41,941 nucleotides of DNA from Caulobacter sp. Lineage in GTDB: Bacteria; Pseudomonadota; Alphaproteobacteria; Caulobacterales; Caulobacteraceae. The notes beneath the pieces were generated by a model. That model saw nothing but the letters and a program-made list of their open reading frames with translations. It did no database searches and had not been told where the DNA came from. The first letter of the stretch is position 1. Each line of letters opens with the position of its first letter. The position numbers and the translations under genes were made by a program. Below, one piece after another: positions 7,282 through 17,493 of the stretch. The stretch is taken from assembly GCA_030680355.1 (NCBI GenBank), contig JAUXVF010000011.1, forward strand, positions 1-41,941. Reading direction: 5' to 3'.

Positions 7282-8037
7282 CTAGCGCACGCCGCCGAAC
7301 AGGCCGCTGACAGCGCCCAGGTCCGCGCCGGAACGGTCGCGGGCCTTCAGGTCGCCGCCGAAGTTGACGCGAACGCCAAGCTTCACGGTGTCGGCGGTCA
7401 GGTCCAGGTCGTTGGCGTCGTTGTGCTCGTAGCCGCCAAAGATGCTCCAGGGCGTGCCGGCGAACTGGTACTCGCCGCCCGCGCCGATGCTCCACACGTC
7501 GGCGTCGCCGCCGGCCACGTCGATCCTGGTCAGGCCCAGGCCGCCGTTGAGGCTGAAGGTGTCGCTGACGAAGTAGCGGACGTCGGCGCGCGCGCCCCAC
7601 AGGTCGGCGTCAAGATCGTCGATCTTGCCGTAACCCACGGCGCCCGAAAGCGTGACGTTGCCGATGTACTTCTGGGCGACGCCGCCGACCGACCACAGGG
7701 TCTCGTCGGAAGCTTCGCCCGCGCCGACGAAGCCGCCGAGGCGCCAGTCAGCGGCGGCGTAGGTCAGGTGCGCCATGCCGGAGAAGGTCGAGTCGTCGCC
7801 GAGGTCTTCGTCGCTGGTGACAACGGCGCCGGCCAGGCTGACGGTCCAGTTAGGGGCGGTCTGAAAGGCGACCGAGCCGTCGAGGGTATAGGCTTCGCCC
7901 TGGCCGTCGAAGGGGCCGACTTCAAGTTCGGTATGGGCGGCCGAAAGGCCAACCGAACCGACGGCGTCGGCGGCGAAGGCCGGGACGGCGAAAGCGGCGG
8001 CCGCGACAGCGGCGGAAGCAAACAAATGCAGTTTCAT
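7282..8037 (-). CDS. Outer-membrane beta-barrel protein (porin-like)
   Basis: A 251-aa protein. Although the frame stays open far upstream to about 8499, the ATG at 8037 is chosen because it starts a clean signal peptide (MKLHLFASAAVAAAAFAVPA, cleavage after residue 22). The mature part alternates polar and hydrophobic residues in about a dozen strands (VGSVGLSAAHTELEV, WTVSLAGAVV, YIGNVTLSGAVGYG, WSIFGGYEHND, TVKLGVRVNFGG), as in small outer-membrane barrels. The C-terminus does not end in the classical aromatic residue but in a short Gly-rich extension. Transport substrate unknown. Confidence 0.8.
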   Translation of the reverse strand: MKLHLFASAAVAAAAFAVPAFAADAVGSVGLSAAHTELEVGPFDGQGEAYTLDGSVAFQTAPNWTVSLAGAVVTSDEDLGDDSTFSGMAHLTYAAADWRLGGFVGAGEASDETLWSVGGVAQKYIGNVTLSGAVGYGKIDDLDADLWGARADVRYFVSDTFSLNGGLGLTRIDVAGGDADVWSIGAGGEYQFAGTPWSIFGGYEHNDANDLDLTADTVKLGVRVNFGGDLKARDRSGADLGAVSGLFGGVR

Positions 8038-8247
8038 GATCGGGTATCCCCATTGATGTTGACCCGCCGGCGTCTGTGGCCGGTCGGGGAGGCGGCAACT
8101 ATTTATCTTCGGGCGCCGCCGCAAGGGTTGTGGGAGAACATGGATACGAATTAATCGAGAGTAGCCCACAGGTCCGCTGATAGCGCCCGGTCCGGCGCCG
8201 CGACCGGGTCTGATGAGGCCAACCGCGAAATCAGGCCGCGCAACGGG

Positions 8248-8276
8248 TTGACCTAAGCGAGTCGGGGACGTAATAC
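8248..8276 (+). promoter_or_regulatory. Predicted promoter of the S10 ribosomal operon
   Basis: TTGACC (8248-8253), a 17-base spacer and TAATAC (8271-8276). Predicted start near 8283, giving a leader of about 245 nt before rpsJ. Five of six -35 bases match the TTGACA consensus. Confidence 0.6.
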
Positions 8277-8375
8277 CGCCCCTCTGTTGGACCGGCAGTG
8301 CATCTCGATGCAGACGCGGCCCGCGGAACGAACCGAAAGATTGGGCTTTTTCAAAGCTTTGTTGGACGGGGACAA

Positions 8376-8432
8376 GGCCCACGCGGACGTATCCGCGGCG
8401 GGCCATTCGTTTTTGCGGACGTAGCGTGTCCG
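8376..8432 (+). promoter_or_regulatory. S10 leader terminator-like hairpin with alternative pairing
   Basis: GGCCC (8376-8380) and CGCGGA (8382-8387) pair with TCCGCG (8392-8397) and GGGCC (8400-8404) to make one long stem, followed after five bases by TTTTT (8410-8414): an intrinsic terminator shape inside the leader. The sequence GCGGACGTA occurs at 8383-8391 and again at 8415-8423, so the TCCGC strand can pair with either copy, giving mutually exclusive folds. A further small hairpin is CGGAC/GTCCG (8416-8432). This suggests attenuation of the operon; the effector (for example L4 as in E. coli, or another ribosomal protein) is unknown. Confidence 0.45.
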
Positions 8433-8528
8433 GCTCATCCTCTCGGGGATGGTGTCGGGTCGGTCTTTGAAATGGTTGAAGCACGCGGGCGCCGCCCACT
8501 AGGGAGCCCTTTGGGAAACACGAGCGAT

Positions 8529-8837
<309 letters not shown>

Positions 8838-8851
8838 GGAGCAGACACATA

Positions 8852-9622
8852 ATGACTCTCCCCGCACAACGCACCGGTGTTCTCGCTCTGAAGCTCGGCA
8901 TGACCCGCTTCTTCGATGAAGCCGGGCAGCACATTCCGGTCACGGTCCTCAGCCTCGACGGCTGTCAGGTCACGGGCCAGCGCACCGTTGAGAAGGATGG
9001 CTACACCGCCCTCCAGCTCGGCGCCGGCGCCAAGAAAGCCAAGAACACCCCCAACGGGATGCGCGGCCACTTCGCCAAGGCTCAGGTTGAGCCCAAGCGG
9101 GTCGTCGCTGAATTCCGGGTGGAAGAGGGCGCTCTGATCGACGTGGGCGCCGAGCTCACCGCCGATCACTACCTCCCCGGCCAGAAGGTCGATATCCAGG
9201 GCACCACGGTCGGCAAGGGTTTTGCCGGCGCGATGAAGCGCTGGAACTTCGGCGGCATGCGCGCCACGCACGGCGTCTCGGTCTCCCACCGGGCGCACGG
9301 CTCGACGGGTCAGCGCCAGGATCCGGGCAAGGTGTTCAAGGGCAAGAAGATGGCTGGCCATCTCGGCCAGGAAACTGTCACCACCCAGAACCTCACGGTC
9401 TGGAAGGTGGACGTGGAGCGCGGCCTGATCCTGATCAAGGGCGCGGTTCCGGGCACCGAGGGTTCCTACGTGAAGATCCGCGACGCGATCAAGAAGGCGG
9501 CCCCGGCCGATCTTCCGCGTCCCGGCGCTTTCCGCAAGGCTGGCGAAACGCCGGCCGCCGCTCCGGCTGAACAGCCGGCGGTCGTGGACGCCCCCGAAGC
9601 CACGCAAGAGGGCGCTGAATAA
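8852..9622 (+). CDS. rplC: 50S ribosomal protein L3 with C-terminal extension
   Basis: 256-aa uL3, an early assembly protein whose loop reaches the peptidyl-transferase centre. Core motifs are [20 protein letters not shown] and [20 protein letters not shown]; the glutamine in GQRQ corresponds to the site methylated by PrmB in E. coli. It is about 45 residues longer than E. coli L3, the excess being an Ala/Pro/Glu-rich tail ([20 protein letters not shown]). Its TAA overlaps the rplD ATG by one base. Confidence 0.98.
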   Translation: MTLPAQRTGVLALKLGMTRFFDEAGQHIPVTVLSLDGCQVTGQRTVEKDGYTALQLGAGAKKAKNTPNGMRGHFAKAQVEPKRVVAEFRVEEGALIDVGAELTADHYLPGQKVDIQGTTVGKGFAGAMKRWNFGGMRATHGVSVSHRAHGSTGQRQDPGKVFKGKKMAGHLGQETVTTQNLTVWKVDVERGLILIKGAVPGTEGSYVKIRDAIKKAAPADLPRPGAFRKAGETPAAAPAEQPAVVDAPEATQEGAE

Positions 9623-10260
9623 TGAAACTCGACGTCATCAAGCTTGACGGCGCCAAGGCCGGTTCGGTCGATCTCGACGACGCCATCTTCGGCATCGACG
9701 AGATCCGCGGGGACATCCTTCAGCGCGTCGTCACCTGGCAGCTGGCCAAGCGCCGCTCCGGCAACCACAAGATCCAGGTCCGCAACGAGGTCTCTCGTAC
9801 GGGCAAGAAGATGTACAAGCAGAAGGGCACCGGCGGCGCCCGTCACGGTTCGCGCCGTGCGGCCCAGTTCGTCGGCGGCGCCAAGGCTCACGGACCGGTG
9901 GTCCGCAGCCACGCCTTTGGCCTGAACAAGAAGATCCGCGCCCTGGCCCTGCGTCATGCGCTGTCTTCCAAGGTCAAGGCCGGAACGCTTGTCATCCTCG
10001 ACTCCGCCGAGCTCAAGGATCCCAAGACGGCCGCCCTGCGCGCCACCCTCGGGAACCTCGGTCTCAAGAATGTGCTGATCATCGCCGGCCCGGAAGTGGA
10101 CGCCAACTTCAAGCTGGCGGCCCGCAACATTCCCAACGTCGATGTGCTGCCGAACGCCGGCCTGAACGTCTATGACGTCCTGCGTCGCGGGACCCTGGTC
10201 CTGACCAAGTCGGCCATCGAAGGCATTTCGGCCCGCTTCGCTGAGAAGGAAGCCGCGTAA
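9622..10260 (+). CDS. rplD: 50S ribosomal protein L4
   Basis: 212-aa uL4, lining the peptide exit tunnel. Tunnel loop motif [18 protein letters not shown]. In E. coli L4 represses its own operon by binding the S10 leader and causing termination and translational block; whether it acts on the different leader seen here is not known. Overlaps rplC and rplW by one base on either side (TAATG). Confidence 0.98.
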   Translation: MKLDVIKLDGAKAGSVDLDDAIFGIDEIRGDILQRVVTWQLAKRRSGNHKIQVRNEVSRTGKKMYKQKGTGGARHGSRRAAQFVGGAKAHGPVVRSHAFGLNKKIRALALRHALSSKVKAGTLVILDSAELKDPKTAALRATLGNLGLKNVLIIAGPEVDANFKLAARNIPNVDVLPNAGLNVYDVLRRGTLVLTKSAIEGISARFAEKEAA

Positions 10261-10556
10261 TGACCGTCACTGCCCGCCATTACGACACCATCCTCGCGCC
10301 CGTCATCACCGAGAAGGCGACCTATCTGTCTGAACAGAACAAGGTCGTGTTCCGGGTCGCCGACGACGCGAGCAAGGACGAGATCGCCGCCGCTGTGGAA
10401 GCGCTGTTCAAGGTCAAGGTGACCAAGGTCAACACCCTGAACGTCAAGGGTAAGACCAAACGCTTCCGTGGCCGCATCGGACATCGCTCCGATATCAAAA
10501 AAGCCATCGTGACCCTGGCCGAAGGCCAGTCGATCGACATCACGACGGGGCTCTAA
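10260..10556 (+). CDS. rplW: 50S ribosomal protein L23
   Basis: 98-aa uL23, at the tunnel exit and docking site for trigger factor and SRP. Shows [17 protein letters not shown] and the loop [19 protein letters not shown] segment ([19 protein letters not shown]). ATG overlaps the rplD stop by one base. Confidence 0.97.
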   Translation: MTVTARHYDTILAPVITEKATYLSEQNKVVFRVADDASKDEIAAAVEALFKVKVTKVNTLNVKGKTKRFRGRIGHRSDIKKAIVTLAEGQSIDITTGL

Positions 10557-10560
10557 AGAC

Positions 10561-11400
10561 ATGGCTCTGAAACACTTTAATCCTACGTCCCCGGGCCGCC
10601 GCAGCCTGGTGCTGGTTGACCGCAGCGAGCTCCACAAGGGCAAGCCGGTCAAGGCGCTGGTGCAGGGTCTGACCAAGTCGGGCGGACGTGGCGGCGGTGG
10701 CCGTATCGCGGTCCGTTTCCGCGGCGGCGGCGCCAAGCGCCTGTACCGCATGGTCGACTTCAAGCGTCGCAAGTGGAACATGGCCGCGACGGTCGAGCGT
10801 CTGGAGTACGATCCGAACCGGACGGCCTTCATCGCCCTGATCAAGTACGCCGACGGTGAACTGGCCTACATTCTCGCGCCGCAGCGCATGAAGGTGGGCG
10901 ACGAGATCATCGCCTCCGAAAAGGTCGACGTGAAGCCGGGCAACGCCGCCCCGCTCAGCGGTCTGCCGATCGGTACGATCATCCACAACATCGAGCTCAA
11001 GCCCGAAAAGGGCGGCCAGATGGCCCGCTCGGCCGGCGCCTACGCCCAACTCGTTGGTCGCGATGGCGGCTACGCCCAGATCCGTCTGGGTTCGGGTGAG
11101 CTCCGCATGGTGCAGGACACCTGCATGGCGACGGTGGGCGCGGTTTCGAACCCCGACCACATGAACCAGGTGCTGGGCAAGGCCGGTCGCGTTCGTCACA
11201 TGGGCTTCCGCCCGCACGTTCGCGGCGTGGCCATGAACCCGGTCGACCACCCCCACGGCGGCGGCGAAGGCCGCACCTCGGGCGGTCGCCACCCGGTGAC
11301 CCCGGCCGGCAAGCCGACCAAGGGCGCCAAGACCCGCAGCAACAAGGCGACGGATAAGTTCATTATCCGCTCTCGCCACAAAGCGAAGAAGGGCCGTTAA
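10561..11400 (+). CDS. rplB: 50S ribosomal protein L2
   Basis: 279-aa uL2, required for subunit association and peptidyl-transferase activity. C-terminal motif [19 protein letters not shown] includes the conserved histidine near the active centre. The N-terminal region reads [20 protein letters not shown], where most bacteria have a GRNNxGRIT-type motif, a Gly-rich local variant. Four bases separate it from rplW and three from rpsS. Confidence 0.98.
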   Translation: MALKHFNPTSPGRRSLVLVDRSELHKGKPVKALVQGLTKSGGRGGGGRIAVRFRGGGAKRLYRMVDFKRRKWNMAATVERLEYDPNRTAFIALIKYADGELAYILAPQRMKVGDEIIASEKVDVKPGNAAPLSGLPIGTIIHNIELKPEKGGQMARSAGAYAQLVGRDGGYAQIRLGSGELRMVQDTCMATVGAVSNPDHMNQVLGKAGRVRHMGFRPHVRGVAMNPVDHPHGGGEGRTSGGRHPVTPAGKPTKGAKTRSNKATDKFIIRSRHKAKKGR

Positions 11401-11403
11401 GGC

Positions 11404-11682
11404 ATGACCCGCTCAGTCTGGAAGGGCCCGTTTGTCGACGGCTACCTGCTGAAGAAAGCAGAAGTCGTCCAAGCCTCAGGCCGTAAGGATGTGATCAAGA
11501 CCTGGTCGCGTCGTTCCACCATCATGCCGCAGTTCGTGGGCCTCGTTTTCGGCGTCCACAACGGCCACAAGCACGTGCCGGTCTCCGTTTCGGAAGACAT
11601 GGTCGGCCACAAGCTGGGTGAGTTCGCGCCGACGCGGACCTTCCCGGGCCACGCGGCCGACAAGAAGGCCAAGAGGAAGTAG
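11404..11682 (+). CDS. rpsS: 30S ribosomal protein S19
   Basis: 92-aa uS19 of the 30S head, contacting S13 and the tRNAs. Signature [18 protein letters not shown] and [15 protein letters not shown]. Starts with ATG three bases after rplB. Confidence 0.98.
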   Translation: MTRSVWKGPFVDGYLLKKAEVVQASGRKDVIKTWSRRSTIMPQFVGLVFGVHNGHKHVPVSVSEDMVGHKLGEFAPTRTFPGHAADKKAKRK

Positions 11683-11683
11683 C

Positions 11684-12064
11684 ATGTCGAAGAAAGCGAA
11701 AGCCCGTCGACTGCCCACGACCGAGGTCCAGGCCAAGTTGCGCACTCTGCGCACGAGCGCCCGGAAGCTCAACCTCGTGGCCCAGTCGATCCGCGGCCTG
11801 AATGTTCAACGCGCCCTGAACGAACTCGAGTTCAGCCACAAGCGCATCGCCAAGGACGTCCGGAAGGTGCTCTACAGCGCCATCTCGAACGCCGAGAACA
11901 ACCACAACCTCGACATCGACTCCTTGGTCGTCGCCGAGGCCTTCGTGGGCAAGAACCTGGTGATGAAGCGCTTTTCCGCTCGTGCGCGGGGCCGTTCCTC
12001 TCGCATCGAGAAACCATTTTCCGAGATCACGATCGTGGTCCGCGAGCTGGGTGAGGCCGCCTAA
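11684..12064 (+). CDS. rplV: 50S ribosomal protein L22
   Basis: 126-aa uL22. The ATG at 11684, one base after the rpsS stop, is chosen over an upstream in-frame start that would lie inside rpsS. The tunnel beta-hairpin is [20 protein letters not shown], the region where macrolide-resistance changes occur in other bacteria. Ends with a one-base overlap with rpsC. Confidence 0.98.
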   Translation: MSKKAKARRLPTTEVQAKLRTLRTSARKLNLVAQSIRGLNVQRALNELEFSHKRIAKDVRKVLYSAISNAENNHNLDIDSLVVAEAFVGKNLVMKRFSARARGRSSRIEKPFSEITIVVRELGEAA

Positions 12065-12822
12065 TGGGTCAGAAAGTCAATCCGGTCGGGCTTCGGCTCG
12101 GCATCAACCGCACCTGGGACAGCCGTTGGTTCGCCGACGGCAAGGAATACGGTCGGCTTCTTCACGAGGACATCAAGGTCCGTCGTGAGCTGAAGAAGAA
12201 GCTCTACCAGGCCGGTATTTCGCGGATCATCATCGAGCGTCCGCACAAGAAGTGCCGCGTGACCATCTATGCCGCGCGCCCTGGCGTGATCATCGGCAAG
12301 AAGGGCGCCGACATCGACAAGCTGCGCAAGGACCTGTCGGTCCTGACCTCGGCCGAAGTTCACCTGAACATCGTCGAGATCCGCAAGCCGGAAACCGACG
12401 CCCAGCTGGTGGCCGAGAACATCGCCCAGCAGCTCGAGCGTCGCGTCGCCTTCCGTCGTGCGATGAAGCGGACCATGCAGTCGACTATGCGTCTGGGCGC
12501 CAAGGGCGTTCGGATCAACGTGGCCGGCCGTCTTGGCGGCGCTGAAATCGCCCGGATGGAATGGTACCGTGAAGGCCGTGTGCCGCTGCACACCCTGCGC
12601 GCCGACATCGACTATGGCTTCGCTGAAGCCAAAACCACCTACGGCATCATCGGCGTGAAGACCTGGATCTTCAAAGGCGAGGTGCTCGACCACGATCCCA
12701 TGGCGCTTGATAAGCGTCTCGCCACCGAGTCCGGCCCCGCCGGCGAAGGCGGCGGTCGTGACCGTGACGATCGTGGTTCACGCGGCCCGCGCCGCGACCG
12801 CGGTCGGGGAGCTGAGGCCTAA
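12064..12822 (+). CDS. rpsC: 30S ribosomal protein S3 with Arg/Gly/Asp tail
   Basis: 252-aa uS3, part of the mRNA entry helicase. KH-domain motif [20 protein letters not shown]-terminal domain [20 protein letters not shown] and [20 protein letters not shown]. About 20 residues longer than in E. coli, ending in a low-complexity stretch ([19 protein letters not shown]). Confidence 0.98.
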   Translation: MGQKVNPVGLRLGINRTWDSRWFADGKEYGRLLHEDIKVRRELKKKLYQAGISRIIIERPHKKCRVTIYAARPGVIIGKKGADIDKLRKDLSVLTSAEVHLNIVEIRKPETDAQLVAENIAQQLERRVAFRRAMKRTMQSTMRLGAKGVRINVAGRLGGAEIARMEWYREGRVPLHTLRADIDYGFAEAKTTYGIIGVKTWIFKGEVLDHDPMALDKRLATESGPAGEGGGRDRDDRGSRGPRRDRGRGAEA

Positions 12823-12827
12823 CCGTC

Positions 12828-13259
12828 ATGCTGTCACCGAAAAAAACCAAGTACCGGAAGGCCTTCAAGGGCCGCATCCACGGGACCGCCAAAGGCGGCA
12901 CCCTTCTGAACTTCGGCTCCTACGGCCTGAAGTCGGTTGAACCTGAACGCATCACGGCGCGTCAGATCGAAGCGGCCCGCCGCGCGATCACCCGCCACAT
13001 GAAGCGTCAGGGCCGCGTCTGGATCCGGATCTTCCCGGACCTGCCGGTTTCCGACAAGCCCGCCGAAGTCCGGATGGGTAAGGGCAAGGGCGCCGTCGAT
13101 TACTGGGCCGCTCGTGTTCACCCTGGCCGGATTATGTTCGAGATCGACGGCGTCGCCGACGATATCGCTCGTGAAGCCCTCAAGCTGGGCGCAGCCAAAC
13201 TGCCGGTGAAGACGCGCATTGTCGCTCGCATCGACAGTGGCGCGGTCGCGGAGCACTGA
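12828..13259 (+). CDS. rplP: 50S ribosomal protein L16
   Basis: 143-aa uL16, near the A-site and needed for late 50S assembly. Recognised by [39 protein letters not shown] and [15 protein letters not shown]. One base separates its stop from rpmC. Confidence 0.98.
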   Translation: MLSPKKTKYRKAFKGRIHGTAKGGTLLNFGSYGLKSVEPERITARQIEAARRAITRHMKRQGRVWIRIFPDLPVSDKPAEVRMGKGKGAVDYWAARVHPGRIMFEIDGVADDIAREALKLGAAKLPVKTRIVARIDSGAVAEH

Positions 13260-13260
13260 G

Positions 13261-13452
13261 ATGAAAATTGATGAAGTCCGGGGCATGACGCCCGATCAAC
13301 TGGCCGAGTCCCTGCTGAACCTGAAGAAAGAGCAGTTCAACCTGCGCTTCCAGGCCGCCACGGGCCAGGTCGAAAAGACCCACCGTGTCGACCAGATCCG
13401 CAAGGATATCGCGCGGATCAAGACCGTGCTGCGCGCCAAGAAGGCGGCGTAA
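13261..13452 (+). CDS. rpmC: 50S ribosomal protein L29
   Basis: 63-aa uL29, a two-helix protein at the tunnel exit that helps bind trigger factor. Motifs [20 protein letters not shown] and [11 protein letters not shown]. The ATG at 13261 gives the usual length. Confidence 0.97.
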   Translation: MKIDEVRGMTPDQLAESLLNLKKEQFNLRFQAATGQVEKTHRVDQIRKDIARIKTVLRAKKAA

Positions 13453-13461
13453 GGAACCGAT

Positions 13462-13701
13462 ATGCCCAAACGTATTCTAGAAGGCGTGGTCGTCTCCGAT
13501 AAAGGCGACAAGACGGTGATCGTGAAGGTCGAACGTACCTTCCTGCATCCCCTTCTGAAGAAGACCGTGCGCCGGTCGAAAAAGTATCACGCTCACGACG
13601 AATCCAACGCCTTCAAGGCGGGCGAGAATGCCCGGATCGTCGAGTGTGCACCGAAGTCCAAACTGAAGACCTGGGAAGTCCTTCCCAAGGCCGTCAGCTA
13701 G
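13462..13701 (+). CDS. rpsQ: 30S ribosomal protein S17
   Basis: 79-aa uS17, a primary 16S rRNA binder with an OB fold. [20 protein letters not shown] and [16 protein letters not shown] are typical. Nine bases after rpmC. The 20-base gap to rplN contains only a ribosome-binding region. Confidence 0.97.
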   Translation: MPKRILEGVVVSDKGDKTVIVKVERTFLHPLLKKTVRRSKKYHAHDESNAFKAGENARIVECAPKSKLKTWEVLPKAVS

Positions 13702-13721
13702 TTTCTGGAAGGTTATAAGCC

Positions 13722-14090
13722 ATGATCCAGATGCAAACTAACCTGGAAGTCGCCGATAATTCGGGCGCACGCCGGGTCATGTGCATCAAGGTGCTTGGTG
13801 GCGCAAAACGCCGCTACGCCCATGTCGGGGACAAGATTGTTGTCTCCGTTAAAGAAGCCATTCCGCGCGGTCGCGTGAAGAAGGGCGACGTTCTGCAGGC
13901 CATCGTGGTCCGCACCTCGTCGGCCATCAAGCGCAAGGACGGCTCGGTCATCCGGTTCGACAAGAACGCGGCGGTGATCGTCAACAAGCAGGCGGAGCCG
14001 ATCGGCACGCGGATTTTTGGCCCGGTTCCTCGTGAACTGCGCGCCAAGAACCACATGAAGATCATCTCCCTCGCGCCGGAGGTGCTGTAA
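13722..14090 (+). CDS. rplN: 50S ribosomal protein L14
   Basis: 122-aa uL14, at the subunit interface and bound by RsfS. Typical [20 protein letters not shown] start and [15 protein letters not shown]. First gene of the classical spc operon, but no separate promoter is evident in the 20-base gap before it, so it is probably transcribed through from S10. Confidence 0.98.
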   Translation: MIQMQTNLEVADNSGARRVMCIKVLGGAKRRYAHVGDKIVVSVKEAIPRGRVKKGDVLQAIVVRTSSAIKRKDGSVIRFDKNAAVIVNKQAEPIGTRIFGPVPRELRAKNHMKIISLAPEVL

Positions 14091-14404
14091 TGTCAGCGAA
14101 GATCAAGAAGGGCGATCACGTCGTCCTCCTGACCGGCAAGGACAAGGGCAAGACGGGCAACGTTACGCGCGTCCTCCCCAAGGATGAGCGCGTCTTCGTT
14201 GGCGGGCTCAACATGGTCCAGCGCCACACCAAGCCTTCCCAGGGCGACCCCCAGGGCGGCATCAAACACAAGGAAGCACCGGTGCACGTCTCGAACGTCG
14301 CCGTGGTGGACTCCAAGGGCAAACCCACCCGCGTCGGCTTCCGCGTTGAAGGCGACAAGAAGGTGCGTTTTGCCAAGACCACGGGCGAGGCGATCAATGG
14401 CTGA
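14090..14404 (+). CDS. rplX: 50S ribosomal protein L24
   Basis: 104-aa uL24, an assembly initiator with a KOW motif ([20 protein letters not shown]). Its ATG overlaps the rplN stop by one base, and its 3' end overlaps rplE by eight bases. Confidence 0.97.
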   Translation: MSAKIKKGDHVVLLTGKDKGKTGNVTRVLPKDERVFVGGLNMVQRHTKPSQGDPQGGIKHKEAPVHVSNVAVVDSKGKPTRVGFRVEGDKKVRFAKTTGEAING

Positions 14405-14954
14405 TCAAGCTTACGAACCCCGGATGAAAACCATCTATCGTGAGAGCATCCGCTCCACGATGAGGGAAAAGTTCGGCTACACCAACGAGATGCAGGTTCC
14501 CAAACTGGACAAGATCGTCCTGAACATGGGCATCGGCGAGGCTGTCGCTGACTCCAAGAAGGCGGCCACCGCGATGAAGGATCTGGCGGCGATCGCCGGC
14601 CAGAAGCCTGTCGGAACCAAGGCGCGCCTCTCGGTCGCCCAGTTCAAGATCCGTGAGGGCATGACGATCGGCGCGAAGGTAACCCTGCGCGCGGACCGCA
14701 TGTATGAGTTCCTGGACCGTCTGATCACCATCGCGCTGCCGCGAGTGAAAGACTTCCGGGGCCTCAAGCCCACCTCCTTCGACGGCCGTGGCAACTACGC
14801 CATGGGCTTGAAGGAACACATCGTGTTCCCCGAGATCAACTACGATCAGATCGATCAGATCTGGGGCATGGACATCATCGTCTGCACCACTGCGAAGACC
14901 GACGACGAAGCGCGCGCGCTTCTCAAGGAATTCCAGTTCCCGTTCACAACGTAA
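14397..14954 (+). CDS. rplE: 50S ribosomal protein L5
   Basis: 185-aa uL5, which carries 5S rRNA with L18 and forms an intersubunit bridge. ATG 14397 is chosen, giving [18 protein letters not shown]; an upstream open frame runs inside rplX and has no L5 homology. Diagnostic [18 protein letters not shown] and [19 protein letters not shown]. Confidence 0.98.
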   Translation: MADQAYEPRMKTIYRESIRSTMREKFGYTNEMQVPKLDKIVLNMGIGEAVADSKKAATAMKDLAAIAGQKPVGTKARLSVAQFKIREGMTIGAKVTLRADRMYEFLDRLITIALPRVKDFRGLKPTSFDGRGNYAMGLKEHIVFPEINYDQIDQIWGMDIIVCTTAKTDDEARALLKEFQFPFTT

Positions 14955-14976
14955 CGGACGGGAAGGAAAGAAAGAC

Positions 14977-15282
14977 ATGGCCAAGAAAAGCGCCGTCAAC
15001 CGTAACGAGATGGTCAAGCAACTCGTCAAGAAGTACGCCGCCAAGCGCGCCGCGCTCAAGGCGATTGCCAATGACGAAAGCCTGCCGCTCGAAGATCGTT
15101 TCGAAGCCCGGCTTAAACTCGCTGAGCTGCCGCGGAACTCCGCCGCCAATCGCATCCGTAACCGGTGCGAAGTGACGGGTCGTCCGCGCGCCTACTATCG
15201 CAAGCTGAAGATGAGCCGGATCGCCTTGCGGGAGCTTGGCTCCGCTGGGTTGATCCCCGGCCTCGTCAAGTCGAGCTGGTAA
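14977..15282 (+). CDS. rpsN: 30S ribosomal protein S14 (zinc-free type)
   Basis: 101-aa uS14. It is the long, zinc-independent form: there is no CxxC pair, only a single Cys in [17 protein letters not shown]-terminus [10 protein letters not shown] is typical. Preceded by GGAAGGAAAG about nine bases before the ATG. Confidence 0.98.
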   Translation: MAKKSAVNRNEMVKQLVKKYAAKRAALKAIANDESLPLEDRFEARLKLAELPRNSAANRIRNRCEVTGRPRAYYRKLKMSRIALRELGSAGLIPGLVKSSW

Positions 15283-15293
15283 GGGAGGGTCTG

Positions 15294-15689
15294 ATGGTCA
15301 ACGACCCCATTGGTGATATGATCACCCGCATCCGGAACGCCGCCATGCGCAAGCGCTCCAAAGTCTCCACCCCGGCTTCGAAGATGCGCGCGCGCGTCCT
15401 CGACGTGCTGGCCGGTGAAGGCTACATCCGCGGCTATTCGCTGGTCGAAAAGCCCGGCGCGTTCCCCGAATTCGAGATCGAGCTCAAGTATTTCGACAAC
15501 GAGCCCGTGATCGTCGAGATCGCCCGCGTGTCCAAGCCTGGCCGCCGGGTCTATTCCTCGATCAAGGATCTCAAGCCGATCAAGAACGGCCTGGGGATCT
15601 CGATCCTGTCGACGCCCCGTGGCGTCATGTCTGACACTTCCGCCCGCGACGCTAACGTCGGCGGCGAAGTGCTCTGCAGGGTCTACTGA
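15294..15689 (+). CDS. rpsH: 30S ribosomal protein S8
   Basis: 131-aa uS8, a central-domain 16S binder that represses the spc operon at the L5 start in E. coli. ATG 15294 ([18 protein letters not shown]) is chosen; the frame is open upstream within rpsN. C-terminal motif [20 protein letters not shown]. One base separates its stop from rplF. Confidence 0.98.
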   Translation: MVNDPIGDMITRIRNAAMRKRSKVSTPASKMRARVLDVLAGEGYIRGYSLVEKPGAFPEFEIELKYFDNEPVIVEIARVSKPGRRVYSSIKDLKPIKNGLGISILSTPRGVMSDTSARDANVGGEVLCRVY

Positions 15690-15690
15690 T

Positions 15691-16224
15691 ATGTCGCGTA
15701 TCGGAAAGAAGAACATCCCGGTGCCCGCCGGCGTCACCGTCACCCTCGACGGCCAGACCGTCACGGTGAAGGGACCCAAGGGCCAACTCTCCTGGACCAT
15801 TGTCGAGGAGATCGAGCTGAAACAGGACGGCGCCGAGCTTTCGCTCACGCCGCGCAACGACACCACGCGCGCCAAAGCGATGTGGGGCCTGTCGCGCACC
15901 CTGGTCAGCAACATGGTCCAGGGCGTCACCGAGGGTTTCGAGCAATCGCTCGAGCTCGTCGGCGTCGGCTATCGCGCCGCGCTGAAGGGCACCGCCCTGT
16001 CGATGCAGCTTGGCTTCAGCCACGATGTGGACATCCCTGCTCCGGACGGCGTCACCTTCGCCGTTCCCAAGCAGACCGAAGTCAAGATCGCCGGCATCGA
16101 CAAGCAACTGGTCGGTGAAACCGCGGCCAAGATCCGTCGTCTCCGCCCGCCTGAGCCCTACAAGGGCAAGGGTGTGCGCTATGCCGGCGAGAAGGTCCGC
16201 CGCAAGGAAGGCAAGAAGAAGTAG
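15691..16224 (+). CDS. rplF: 50S ribosomal protein L6
   Basis: 177-aa uL6 next to the sarcin-ricin loop. Starts [18 protein letters not shown]-terminal motif [20 protein letters not shown] is highly conserved. Confidence 0.98.
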   Translation: MSRIGKKNIPVPAGVTVTLDGQTVTVKGPKGQLSWTIVEEIELKQDGAELSLTPRNDTTRAKAMWGLSRTLVSNMVQGVTEGFEQSLELVGVGYRAALKGTALSMQLGFSHDVDIPAPDGVTFAVPKQTEVKIAGIDKQLVGETAAKIRRLRPPEPYKGKGVRYAGEKVRRKEGKKK

Positions 16225-16226
16225 TC

Positions 16227-16583
16227 ATGGCGCTGTCTCCTCGCGAATCCGAAAAGCGCCGCGCCCAGCGCGTGCGTCGCCGCCTCAAGGCGATTTCCAA
16301 TGGTCGTCCGCGACTGTCGGTCTTCCGTTCGTCCAAGAATATCTACGCTCAGATCATTGATGATGAGCGTGGCGTGACCCTGGCTGCCGCCTCCACACTG
16401 GAAGGCGACAAAGCGGCCAAGGGCGCGGACAAGGACGCCGCCGCCATTGTTGGCAAGCTCGTTGCTGAACGTGCGATCGAAAAAGGCGTCAAGGACGTCG
16501 TCTTCGACCGCGGCAGCTACATCTATCACGGTCGGATCAAGGCGCTGGCGGATGCCGCGCGTGAAGCCGGCCTGAACTTCTAA
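16227..16583 (+). CDS. rplR: 50S ribosomal protein L18
   Basis: 118-aa uL18, which binds 5S rRNA with L5. [18 protein letters not shown] and [20 protein letters not shown] are characteristic. Two bases after rplF. Confidence 0.97.
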   Translation: MALSPRESEKRRAQRVRRRLKAISNGRPRLSVFRSSKNIYAQIIDDERGVTLAAASTLEGDKAAKGADKDAAAIVGKLVAERAIEKGVKDVVFDRGSYIYHGRIKALADAAREAGLNF

Positions 16584-16595
16584 GGGAACGAACAG

Positions 16596-17204
16596 ATGGC
16601 TCGTGAACCCCGTAGTGGTGCTGGTGGCGGCGGTGATCGCCGGGACCGGCGCGACCGTAACGCCCCCGATGACCGTGGCGACAACGACATTGTCGAGAAG
16701 CTGGTCCATATCAACCGCGTCGCCGCGACCGTGAAAGGTGGCCGTCGCTTCAGCTTCGCCGCCCTCATGATCGTGGGCGACCAGAAGGGCCGCGTCGGCT
16801 ACGGACATGGCAAGGCGCGTGAAGTGCCTGAAGCCATCCGCAAGGCGACGGAAGAGGCCAAGAAGTCGATGATCCGCGTGCCTTTGCGCGAATCCCGCAC
16901 GCTGCACCACGACGGCAATGGTCGTTGGGGCGCTGGCAAGGTGATGGTTCGTGCGGCGCCCGCGGGCACCGGCGTCATCGCCGGCGGTCCGATGCGCGCC
17001 GTGCTCGAAACCCTCGGCGTCCAGGACGTCGTGGGCAAGTCGACCGGCTCGTCCAACCCCTACAACATGGTCCGCGCGACGTTTGAAGCGCTCAAGGCCC
17101 AGTCCTCGCCCCGCCAGATCGCCGCCAAGCGCGGCAAGAAGGTCAGCGATGTCATGGGCCGCCGGGCCGACGGCGCTTCCGCGCCGGACGCGATCGAGGG
17201 CTAG
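16596..17204 (+). CDS. rpsE: 30S ribosomal protein S5 with N-terminal extension
   Basis: 202-aa uS5, important for decoding fidelity. Core [20 protein letters not shown] and [17 protein letters not shown]. It has an extra N-terminal ~25 residues ([20 protein letters not shown]) rich in Arg, Asp and Gly compared with E. coli S5 (~167 aa). The C-terminus is also somewhat extended. Confidence 0.98.
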   Translation: MAREPRSGAGGGGDRRDRRDRNAPDDRGDNDIVEKLVHINRVAATVKGGRRFSFAALMIVGDQKGRVGYGHGKAREVPEAIRKATEEAKKSMIRVPLRESRTLHHDGNGRWGAGKVMVRAAPAGTGVIAGGPMRAVLETLGVQDVVGKSTGSSNPYNMVRATFEALKAQSSPRQIAAKRGKKVSDVMGRRADGASAPDAIEG

Positions 17205-17207
17205 ATC

Positions 17208-17393
17208 ATGGCTGCCAGCAAAACCGTCACCGTCCGCCAGACGGCCAGCCCGCTTCGCCGGGCCAAAGACCAGCGCGCGACGCTCGCCGGTCTGGGCCTG
17301 AACAAGATCGGCCGGACCCGCGTCCTCGAAGACACGCCGTCGATCCGCGGCATGATCGCCAAGGTCGCTCACATGATTGAAGTGGTCGACTAG
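17208..17393 (+). CDS. rpmD: 50S ribosomal protein L30
   Basis: 61-aa uL30. [20 protein letters not shown] and [20 protein letters not shown] identify it. Followed by a 100-base gap with a hairpin before rplO. Confidence 0.96.
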   Translation: MAASKTVTVRQTASPLRRAKDQRATLAGLGLNKIGRTRVLEDTPSIRGMIAKVAHMIEVVD

Positions 17394-17406
17394 ACCGCTT
17401 CGCGCG

Positions 17407-17427
17407 CGCCCCGGCTCGTCCGGGGCG
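17407..17427 (+). other. Hairpin in the rpmD-rplO gap
   Basis: CGCCCCGG (17407-17414) pairs with CCGGGGCG (17420-17427) over a 5-base loop. Only TTCG follows, so it is not a good terminator. It may adjust relative expression or act as a processing site. Confidence 0.45.
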
Positions 17428-17493
17428 TTCGCATTCCATCAAAGCCGAGTCCGGACCCTGTCCGGGCGCCATATCTCCAGGGAGAGGCACACC

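Larger units (their letters stand above)
8038..8528. other. 491-bp divergent intergenic region (barrel gene / S10 operon)
   Basis: Holds the upstream region of the minus-strand barrel gene and, on the plus strand, a promoter (8248-8276) and a long S10 leader with hairpins. The open frame 8298-8528 in phase with rpsJ has no S10 homology and is treated as leader, not coding. No RNA gene was recognised. Confidence 0.7.

Noticed and set aside
8038..8499. Upstream extension of the beta-barrel gene
   Set aside because: The ATG at 8037 begins a canonical signal peptide; upstream residues are not conserved-looking.
8298..8528. N-terminal extension of rpsJ
   Set aside because: S10 is about 102 aa; the extra region shows no homology and contains a hairpin and T-run typical of a leader.
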